NCBI GenBank assembly: GCA_017543725.1
Contig: JAFYFO010000227.1
Coordinates: 1 to 8,239, forward strand
Length of the DNA stretch: 8,239 nt
Direction: 5' to 3'
Source of the DNA: Eubacterium sp.
GTDB lineage: Bacteria; Bacillota; Clostridia; Oscillospirales; Acutalibacteraceae
A program made the position numbers and the translations under genes. Below the pieces are notes generated by a model. That model did no database searches, was not told the DNA's origin, and was given only the letters and a program-made list of their open reading frames with translations. This document shows positions 1 to 5,354 of this stretch, in pieces. Within the stretch, counting starts at the first letter, position 1, and each line of letters begins with the position of its first letter.

Positions 1-18
1 ATTCGTGTTGTTTTCCAT
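1..18 (-). CDS. Start of an unidentified gene, cut by the window edge (first 6 codons)
   Basis: On the minus strand an ATG at 18-16 opens a frame reading MENNTN before the window ends. The start is supported by position rather than by content. The stop of the upstream regulator gene (TAG, 23-21) is only two bases away. A good Shine-Dalgarno site, AGGAAGGA, lies inside the last codons of that gene, with six bases between AAGGA and the ATG. The same layout (stop, two bases, ATG) is seen at the junction one gene upstream, so this looks like the third gene of a translationally coupled operon with the DUF2975 protein and the Xre-type regulator. Six codons give no information on function. Confidence 0.55.
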
Positions 19-20
19 AA

Positions 21-224
21 CTAATCCTTCCTGTATTCAATAATATCCGCAACCCGGCAATCAAGTTCCTTGCAGATTGCATCAAGCGTTGAAAACCTGA
101 TAGCCCTTGCTTTACCCGTTTTGAGAATTGAAAGATTTGCCTGAGTTATTCCGATTTTATTTGCAAGTTCAAGCGAACTCATTTTTCTTTTTGCAAGCAT
201 AACATCTAAATTAATTACTATCAT
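21..224 (-). CDS. Small Xre-family (YozG-like) HTH transcriptional regulator
   Basis: A 67-residue protein that is essentially one Cro/C1-type helix-turn-helix domain. The N-terminal INLDVMLAKRKMS, the HTH core around residues 17-40 (SLELANKIGITQANLSILKTG) and the following IRFSTLDAICKELDC are characteristic of the YozG-type HTH family. These are cytoplasmic DNA-binding proteins, typically encoded next to a DUF2975 membrane protein, as here. There is no ligand or sensor domain. The ATG at 224 is preferred because GGTGG lies seven bases upstream and the family usually begins at this point. A GTG at 230 would add two residues and create a four-base GTGA overlap with the upstream stop, but it has no properly spaced ribosome site. 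It is co-transcribed with the DUF2975 gene. Likely role (inference): repressor of its own operon, possibly through the dyad over the -35 box. The family call is firm; the target is not shown by the sequence. Confidence 0.93.
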   Translation of the reverse strand: MIVINLDVMLAKRKMSSLELANKIGITQANLSILKTGKARAIRFSTLDAICKELDCRVADIIEYRKD

Positions 225-226
225 AC

Positions 227-697
227 TCACACCACCAAGTCATTATCTTCTTTGATTTCAATTGCTTTTCTGAAAACATTGCACAAAACCCGAACAACAA
301 GCGCAACAAAAGCCTCGCCGAAAGCAAGCAGAATAACCGTTTCTATTGATTTATATGTCAGCGCAATTATTATATATGATATTAAACCCACCGCTGCAGC
401 ATATAAGCAACAGCCTACAATAATATTCATCAGTTTAACATTTTTCATATCAAAAACAATGTCTTTTCTGATGTTTCCCATAATCTTATCAAGGCAAATC
501 AGCGCGATATACCCTGCCGGAACAACGGCATAAAAAGGATATATCAGATATTTTCCGTGCGTTGCAATCATAACGAAGAAAAACGCTTCACCCTCATTTT
601 TCTTCATTAAAAACGGAAATGCAATAACCGCTCCGAGAAGTAAAAAACAGCACAGCCTTATAACGAACTGACAAAGAGTTGTTGATTTTTTATCCAT
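227..697 (-). CDS. DUF2975-type four-helix membrane protein
   Basis: A 156-residue integral membrane protein of unknown function. Four hydrophobic segments are visible at about residues 10-31, 52-70, 88-112 and 119-141. Between helices 2 and 3 is a short charged stretch (GNIRKDIVFDMKNVK), and the C-terminus KEDNDLVV closely resembles the EENDLTI-like end usual in DUF2975 proteins. The family name rests on recognising this layout plus the adjacent YozG-type regulator, a pairing seen in many Firmicutes (Bacillus subtilis yoaS-yozG is the example I recall). The start at 697 is chosen because AAGGA sits eight bases before this ATG. The in-frame TTG at 718 and ATG at 703 have no usable spacing to a ribosome site. 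It is the first gene behind a near-consensus promoter, and its stop (229-227) lies two bases from the regulator's ATG. No catalytic motif is visible. Its biochemical role is unknown. Confidence 0.87.
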   Translation of the reverse strand: MDKKSTTLCQFVIRLCCFLLLGAVIAFPFLMKKNEGEAFFFVMIATHGKYLIYPFYAVVPAGYIALICLDKIMGNIRKDIVFDMKNVKLMNIIVGCCLYAAAVGLISYIIIALTYKSIETVILLAFGEAFVALVVRVLCNVFRKAIEIKEDNDLVV

Positions 698-729
698 AAT
701 CATCTTCCTTTTTTCCAAATTTCACCTTT

Positions 730-758
730 GTTATACCACTGAAATTATCGTTTGTCAA
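730..758 (-). promoter_or_regulatory. Sigma-A promoter of the DUF2975/HTH operon
   Basis: Reading the minus strand, TTGACA (758-753, perfect -35) is followed by a 17-base spacer and TATAAC (735-730, five of six -10 bases). The start of transcription is expected near 723, giving a 5' leader of about 26 bases that contains the AAGGA ribosome site of the DUF2975 gene. It lies just after the terminator of the preceding GH13 gene, so the operon appears to be an independent transcription unit. Confidence 0.85.
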
Positions 759-764
759 TAATTT
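742..764 (-). promoter_or_regulatory. Candidate operator: imperfect dyad over the -35 box
   Basis: On the minus strand, AAATTATTG (764-756) and CGATAATTT (750-742) form nine-base arms matching at eight of nine positions around a five-base centre. The dyad covers the TTGACA -35 hexamer. A protein bound here would block RNA polymerase. The small Xre-type regulator encoded two genes down is the obvious candidate (inference). The region is AT-rich, so a chance dyad is possible. Confidence 0.4.
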
Positions 765-790
765 TTTATCATTTTTCAGAAATAAATCAT

Positions 791-816
791 AAAAAAACGG
801 ATGCAAAAGCATCCGT
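791..816 (-). terminator. Rho-independent terminator after the GH13 gene
   Basis: The minus-strand transcript has a perfect eight-base stem, ACGGATGC and GCATCCGT (816-809 with 804-797), around a TTTT loop, followed at once by a run of U residues (796-791). It lies 12 bases after the GH13 stop codon. On the plus strand the hairpin is followed by A residues, so it terminates only in the minus direction. It closes the glgP-GH13 transcript. Confidence 0.88.
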
Positions 817-828
817 AAAAAATGTATT

Positions 829-2679
829 TTATCTTGATAAAACAGCATATCTGAACGGCGCGAGGATTAGTTTTCCGCCCCATGAACTCTCACCGAAGAT
901 TGCATAGGAATTATCCCATTCGCCTCCTATTTCAAGTTCCTGCTCTTCATCATCAAGATTAACAGCAATCAAAACTTCGTTTTCCTCCCCCGCTCTTTTA
1001 TAAGCAATTGTTTTATGGGAGCAATAAACGGGAATAAATTCTCCGTCAACAAATGCGCTGCAACCGTTTCTTATTTCGCCGAGGCGCTTATACCATCTGA
1101 GAAGTTCCTCATTGATATTATCCCACTGCATACACTCCCTGTTGAACGGGTCCTTCATACCCTGCATTCCGATTTCATCGCCATAGTATATTGAGGGAAC
1201 GCCCGGAAGAGTGAATTGCACAAGGGAGGCAATTTTCATCAGCGAAACGCCTCTGAAATACGAATCATCGTCGAGTTTGTTATGCTCAAACTGCCAATAT
1301 CTGTCGTGTCCTTCGGGATTATCGCCGACAAGACGCGTTATCGCCCTTTCCGTATCGTGAGTTCCGATATGATTCATAAGAATATCAAGCGCTTCTTTGG
1401 GATAGTTTTCGATAATGCTCATAACTTCATTAAAGAAAACATCCGCATTTTGGTATTTAACAAAGTTCAGAACGCAGTCCGCAAAAGGATAGTTCATAAC
1501 ACTGTCGAGTTGTTTGCCGAGAAGATATCTTCTTCTTGCGCCATAGGCTATTTTGGTTGTTGCGTCCTCCCAGACTTCGCCGATAATAACTGCGTCTTGC
1601 TTTTCCTCTTTAACCGCTTTTCTTAAATCATCAAGGAAAATATCGGGAAGTTCATCGGCAACATCAAGCCTCCAACCCCTTATTCCGCATCTGAGCCATT
1701 TTCTTAAAATGCCGTTTTGCGAACAGATATATTTTCTGTATTCCTCATTTTCCTCTATAACTTCGGGAAGAAGTTTTATTCCCCACCAGCACTGATAATC
1801 ATCGGGATAATCAATGAATTTATACCAGGGGAAATACGGGCTGCTTTTTGAATTATACGCGCCGACGCAGTCATAATTACCAAACATATTGAAATACTTG
1901 CTGTCGCACCCCGTGTGGGAAAAAACGCCGTCAAGAATAATTGAAATACCGAGTTTATCAGCCTCTTTGCAAAGGGATTTCAAATCCTCTTCACTGCCGA
2001 GCAAGGGGTCGATTTTTTCATAATCGGCTGTATCGTATCTATGGTTTGAATTAGCCTCGAAAATCGGATTGAGATATATGCAGTTAACTCCGAGTTCTTT
2101 GATATAGGGCAGTTTTTGCTCGATTCCTTTAAGGTCGCCGCCGAAATAATCGTTATTCCATATTCCGCCCATCTGCTCTTCAGCCCAGAAAGGTTCCTCT
2201 CCCCACTTTCTCATAACTCTTGTGGGGCGAACGCCTTCTTTTTTGCTGCCCGAATTATAGAATCTATCGGGAAAAATCTGATAAATAATACCGCCTTTGA
2301 ACCAATTCGGCGTTTCATAATCCTCATCATAAACGGTTTGCTGAAACTCGCCGCCTTCGATTGTTATATCGCCGATTCCGTTGCCCGAATTTGTTATGAA
2401 ATTCTTGCCCCACGGAGTTTCAAGTTCAAAATGGTACCAATAAAGCCCCGAACTTGTTGCCGTGAAATGAATTTCCCAGAATTCGCAATCGTTATCCGTC
2501 AGCCCTGCCCAGAACATATTATAATAAACAGTGCTTTCCCAATCTTTGGTAACACAAAGAAGCGCTCCGTTGCACTTCATAGAACGCGGAACGCAAATTC
2601 TCAGTTTAACCGCCTCGCCGACTTTGATAGCGCGTATGAGGGATTTATATTCAGTTTTTCGGGAGTTGAAAACTGTCAT
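829..2679 (-). CDS. GH13 alpha-glycosidase (neopullulanase/maltodextrin glucosidase type), cytoplasmic
   Basis: A 616-residue retaining alpha-glucan hydrolase. Residues 1 to about 115 form an N-terminal beta-sandwich of the type that precedes neopullulanase/cyclomaltodextrinase barrels. The (beta/alpha)8 barrel starts near WFKGGIIYQIFPDRF (126-140), and a C-terminal beta-domain covers about 545-616. All four GH13 motifs are intact: region I DGVFSHTG (D250, H255), region II GWRLDVADE (nucleophile D339), region III GEVWED (acid/base E368) and region IV HIGTHDTER (H441, D442). Region V reads LLPEV where classical GH13_20 enzymes have MPKLN, so exact specificity (pullulan, cyclodextrin, maltooligosaccharide or limit dextrin) cannot be read off. 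There is no signal peptide, so it acts inside the cell. It sits downstream of glgP and ends at a strong terminator, consistent with glycogen or maltodextrin breakdown. The start fits the family N-terminus (NSRKTEYKS), yet no Shine-Dalgarno site precedes it. A stable hairpin ends 11 bases upstream. Confidence 0.93.
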   Translation of the reverse strand: MTVFNSRKTEYKSLIRAIKVGEAVKLRICVPRSMKCNGALLCVTKDWESTVYYNMFWAGLTDNDCEFWEIHFTATSSGLYWYHFELETPWGKNFITNSGNGIGDITIEGGEFQQTVYDEDYETPNWFKGGIIYQIFPDRFYNSGSKKEGVRPTRVMRKWGEEPFWAEEQMGGIWNNDYFGGDLKGIEQKLPYIKELGVNCIYLNPIFEANSNHRYDTADYEKIDPLLGSEEDLKSLCKEADKLGISIILDGVFSHTGCDSKYFNMFGNYDCVGAYNSKSSPYFPWYKFIDYPDDYQCWWGIKLLPEVIEENEEYRKYICSQNGILRKWLRCGIRGWRLDVADELPDIFLDDLRKAVKEEKQDAVIIGEVWEDATTKIAYGARRRYLLGKQLDSVMNYPFADCVLNFVKYQNADVFFNEVMSIIENYPKEALDILMNHIGTHDTERAITRLVGDNPEGHDRYWQFEHNKLDDDSYFRGVSLMKIASLVQFTLPGVPSIYYGDEIGMQGMKDPFNRECMQWDNINEELLRWYKRLGEIRNGCSAFVDGEFIPVYCSHKTIAYKRAGEENEVLIAVNLDDEEQELEIGGEWDNSYAIFGESSWGGKLILAPFRYAVLSR

Positions 2680-2690
2680 TTTTAATTAGC

Positions 2691-2728
2691 GGTAAGCAGC
2701 GGCAGAAATTCACCGACCACTGCTTACC
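2691..2728 (-). promoter_or_regulatory. Strong hairpin between glgP and the GH13 gene, without U-tract
   Basis: In the minus-strand RNA, GGTAAGCAG (2728-2720) pairs perfectly with CTGCTTACC (2699-2691). The stem can be extended by four further pairs, two of them G-U wobbles that form only in the minus-strand transcript, leaving a loop of about 12 bases. The bases after it (GCTAATTAAAA) contain no U-run, so it is not a standard intrinsic terminator. It begins 10 bases after the glgP stop and ends 11 bases before the GH13 ATG. Possible roles (inference): stabilising the 3' end of glgP message, a processing site, partial attenuation, or control of GH13 translation. Confidence 0.6.
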
Positions 2729-2738
2729 AATAACTTTC

Positions 2739-5249
2739 TTATTTTTTCTTGCTTGCCTTTTTGAGAGGTTTTTTAACCTTTTCAGCCTTTTCCTCTTTGG
2801 CAGGCTTTTTTGTTGATTTTTTCGGTGCGGGAGCGCTTTCTTTTTCAAAAACAATCGGCTTTGTATGCCAGATTCTGTTTGCATAGTCCATAATTGCACG
2901 GTCTGCGCTGAAAATTCCTGCGCCGCTGATATTCATAAGGCTCATTCTTGTGAACTTCTCTGTGTTTTTATAAGTTTCAGAAACAAGAGCCTGAGCCTTC
3001 TGATAATCCGCGAAATCAGCAAGGGTCATATACGGGTCGTTATACTTGAGAGTATTTGCAACCTCTTCGAAGTTTCTTCCCCAGATTCCTGCGCTGATGA
3101 AATCAACGGCGTTTCTGAGAACTTCATTATTATTATAGTAATTCATCGGATAATAACCGCTTCTATGAAGGTCTTCAACCTCGGGAGTTTTAAGACCGAA
3201 AAGGAAGATATTATCGCTTCCGACAGCCTCGTGTATTTCAACATTCGCTCCGTCAAGAGTTCCGAGAGTTACTGCGCCGTTGAGCATAAGTTTCATATTA
3301 CCCGTTCCTGAAGCCTCTTTACCCGCAAGAGAAATCTGCTCTGAAATATCTGCGGCAGGCATAAGGAGTTCGGCAATAGTTACACTGTAGTCCTCAATAA
3401 AGATAACACTGAGTTTTTTGTTGACATCGGGGTCGTTATTGATGAGTTGAGAAAGCGAATCAATAAGTTGAATGAGGAGTTTTGCCATTCTGTATCCGGG
3501 TGCTGCTTTAGCCGCAAAGATATATGTTTTCGGGAAGAAATCCGCATTCGGATTCGCTTTGAGCATCTGATATTCCGCTATAATATTAAGAATATTCAAC
3601 TGCTGGCGTTTATATTCGTGAAGTCTTTTAGCCTGAACATCAAAAATCGAATCGGGATTAACTTCAAAGCCGGTTGTTTTCTTGATGTATTTAGCAAGAC
3701 GAACTTTGTTTTCACGCTTGATTGCTGCAAGTTCTGCAAGAACTTTCTTATCATCTGCAAACTCCCTGAGTTTAAGAAGTTCATCGGATTCGGTTATGAA
3801 CTTATCTCCGATAAGGGAGGTGATATACTCCGTAAGTCTCGGGTTCGACTGGCAAATCCATCTTCTGAATGCGATTCCGTTTGTTACATTGCTGAACTTT
3901 TCGGGAGTGAGTTTATAAAAATCATTGAAAAGAGTGTCTTTAAGAATTTCGCTGTGGAGAGCGGAAACGCCGTTAACGCTGTGGGAACCTGCAACGCAGA
4001 GGTTTGCCATACGAACTGCGCCGTTTGAAATAATCGCCATTCTTTCAACTCTGTCCGCATCCCCTGTTGCGCTCCAGACATACGCTCTGAAACGGTTATC
4101 AATTTCTTTTGTTATCTGATAAATTCTGGGAAGAAGTCTTGAATAGAGTTCTTCGCTCCAACATTCAAGCGCTTCTGCAAGAACAGTGTGGTTTGTGTAT
4201 GCAACTGTTCTTGTTACGATTGACCAAGCCTCATCCCAGCCGTAGCCGCATTCATCAAGCATAATTCTCATAAGTTCGGGAATTGCCATGGTCGGATGAG
4301 TGTCGTTTATATGAATTGCAACCTTTTCGGGAAGATTATCAAGAGTTCCGTACTCGGTTAAATGGCGCTGAATGATATCCTGAACAGACGCTGAAACAAG
4401 GAAGTACTGCTGACGGAGCCTTAAACTCTTTCCTTCGGGGGTTTCATCCGCGGGATAAAGGACTTTTGAAATAGCCTCAGCCATTGCGCTCTGCTCAAGA
4501 GCCTTAACATGCTGACCCTGACGGAAGGCTTCCATATCAAGCAAATCATGCTTTTTAGCAGCCCAGAGGCGAAGTTTTGCAACGCCCTTTCCCTTGCCTG
4601 AAACAAACATATCATAGGGAACTGCGGTTACAACATTTGCATCAACATAATTAACATTATGATATTCGCCGTTCCAGTTTTCTTCAATTCTTCCCTCGAA
4701 AACAACATCCCTTGACCTTTCGATTCTCGGAACAAGCCAGACCTCACCGCCGGGAAGCCAGATATCGGGAAGTTCCGTCTGCCAGCCGTCAACAAGTTTC
4801 TGCTTGAAAATGCCTGCTTCGTATCTGATGCAGTATCCCATTGAGCGGAATCCTTTTGTTGCAAGACCGTCAAGATAGCAAGCGGCAAGTCTTCCGAGAC
4901 CGCCGTTTCCGAGGCCTGCGTCCCTCTCCTGCTCATAGAGATTGCTGAGTTTAACATCCATTGATTCAAGCGCTTTTTCAACGGTTTCGGTTATGCCGAG
5001 GTTATAGAGATTATTTTTAAGGCTTCTGCCCATCAAAAATTCCATTGAAAGATAATAGATTCTCTTTGAATCCTGATTCTTTGCAGCGTGGTTGAATTCA
5101 ACATTCATTTCAGCAATTTTATCGCGAACAAGCATTGAAACAGCACTGTAAAACTGCATATCGGAAGCATTTTCAGGCGAAACGCCATGATAGTGCGACA
5201 GTTTATCAACAATCGCTTTCTTTGTTTGTGAAACATTAAGTTTATTCAT
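2739..5249 (-). CDS. glgP: Glycogen/maltodextrin phosphorylase with a lysine-rich C-terminal tail
   Basis: An 836-residue GT35 phosphorylase. It cleaves terminal alpha-1,4 bonds of glycogen or maltodextrins with phosphate to give glucose-1-phosphate, using pyridoxal phosphate, in the cytoplasm. Landmarks: YYLSMEFLMGRSL (65-77), the glycine-rich ERDAGLGNGGLGRLAACYLDG block (from 108), HINDTHPTMAIPELMR (313-328), the RLHEYKRQQLNILNI block (from 542) and EASGTGNMKLMLNGA (645-659), whose K653 is the pyridoxal-phosphate lysine. The catalytic part ends near IWHTKPI (793-799). Beyond it is an extra tail (about 804-836) in which 14 of the last 32 residues are lysine, mixed with Ala, Pro and Glu, absent from ordinary family members I know. 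Translation starts at an ATG with GGAGG six bases upstream, behind its own promoter. The GH13 gene follows 59 bases downstream and is probably on the same transcript. Confidence 0.97.
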   Translation of the reverse strand: MNKLNVSQTKKAIVDKLSHYHGVSPENASDMQFYSAVSMLVRDKIAEMNVEFNHAAKNQDSKRIYYLSMEFLMGRSLKNNLYNLGITETVEKALESMDVKLSNLYEQERDAGLGNGGLGRLAACYLDGLATKGFRSMGYCIRYEAGIFKQKLVDGWQTELPDIWLPGGEVWLVPRIERSRDVVFEGRIEENWNGEYHNVNYVDANVVTAVPYDMFVSGKGKGVAKLRLWAAKKHDLLDMEAFRQGQHVKALEQSAMAEAISKVLYPADETPEGKSLRLRQQYFLVSASVQDIIQRHLTEYGTLDNLPEKVAIHINDTHPTMAIPELMRIMLDECGYGWDEAWSIVTRTVAYTNHTVLAEALECWSEELYSRLLPRIYQITKEIDNRFRAYVWSATGDADRVERMAIISNGAVRMANLCVAGSHSVNGVSALHSEILKDTLFNDFYKLTPEKFSNVTNGIAFRRWICQSNPRLTEYITSLIGDKFITESDELLKLREFADDKKVLAELAAIKRENKVRLAKYIKKTTGFEVNPDSIFDVQAKRLHEYKRQQLNILNIIAEYQMLKANPNADFFPKTYIFAAKAAPGYRMAKLLIQLIDSLSQLINNDPDVNKKLSVIFIEDYSVTIAELLMPAADISEQISLAGKEASGTGNMKLMLNGAVTLGTLDGANVEIHEAVGSDNIFLFGLKTPEVEDLHRSGYYPMNYYNNNEVLRNAVDFISAGIWGRNFEEVANTLKYNDPYMTLADFADYQKAQALVSETYKNTEKFTRMSLMNISGAGIFSADRAIMDYANRIWHTKPIVFEKESAPAPKKSTKKPAKEEKAEKVKKPLKKASKKK

Positions 5250-5255
5250 ACAAAT

Positions 5256-5260
5256 CCTCC
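5256..5260 (-). promoter_or_regulatory. glgP ribosome binding site
   Basis: GGAGG on the minus strand, six bases before the glgP ATG. It is the strongest Shine-Dalgarno site in the window and fixes the start. It contrasts with the downstream GH13 gene, which has none, so the two products are unlikely to be made at equal rates from the shared message. Confidence 0.88.
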
Positions 5261-5285
5261 AAAAATTTGTTTATATTTTTATCAT

Positions 5286-5343
5286 ATTATTAGTTTTTTG
5301 TCTATTATATTCTAAAACTATAATAAAATCAAGAACTAATAAT
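5286..5343 (-). repeat. 10-bp inverted repeat bracketing the glgP promoter
   Basis: ATTATTAGTT (minus strand, 5343-5334) and its perfect reverse complement AACTAATAAT (5295-5286) flank the promoter. One arm ends one base before the -35 box and the other begins just after the expected transcription start. The arm centres are 48 bases apart. They may be paired half-sites of a regulator or a stem in a read-through transcript from the flippase gene (inference). The arms are 90% A/T in an A/T-rich gap, so coincidence remains possible. Confidence 0.45.
5304..5332 (-). promoter_or_regulatory. Sigma-A promoter of glgP
   Basis: On the minus strand, TTGATT (5332-5327, four of six -35 bases) is separated by exactly 17 bases from a perfect TATAAT (5309-5304). 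Transcription should start near 5297, leaving a leader of about 48 AT-rich bases before the glgP ATG. The promoter lies in the 105-base gap after the flippase gene, so glgP can be transcribed independently of it, although read-through is possible because no terminator is visible in that gap. Confidence 0.8.
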
Positions 5344-5354
5344 TAATAACCTTC

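Noticed and set aside
227..718. TTG start at 718 for the DUF2975 protein
   Set aside because: It places the purine-rich AAGGA inside the coding sequence and leaves no ribosome site before the TTG. The ATG at 697 has ideal spacing to AAGGA.
2116..2685. Plus-strand open frame of 189 codons opposite the GH13 gene
   Set aside because: It is the antisense of a conserved catalytic gene, with no ribosome site and no recognisable protein features. It is explained as a shadow of the GH13 coding sequence.
2691..2728. The glgP-GH13 hairpin as an intrinsic terminator
   Set aside because: No U-run follows the stem in either direction, and the next gene starts 11 bases later in a functionally linked pair, so termination there would be only partial at best.
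2651..2899. Alternative minus-strand frame overlapping the GlgP tail and running 28 bases into the GH13 gene; considered as a programmed frameshift product from the A6 runs
   Set aside because: The frame is open mainly because the region is rich in AAA/AAG codons. No classic slippery heptamer with a following pseudoknot was identified. The -1 frame stops at 2712-2710 before the GH13 start, so no GlgP-GH13 fusion can form.
3447..4028. Plus-strand open frame of 193 codons opposite glgP
   Set aside because: Antisense shadow of the conserved phosphorylase core. The translation is rich in Cys/Phe/Ile from complemented codons and lacks any domain signature.
5250..5354. A catabolite-repression (cre) operator or a riboswitch upstream of glgP
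   Set aside because: No sequence close to the cre consensus was found in the gap, and the predicted leader of about 48 AT-rich bases is too short and unstructured for a known riboswitch class.
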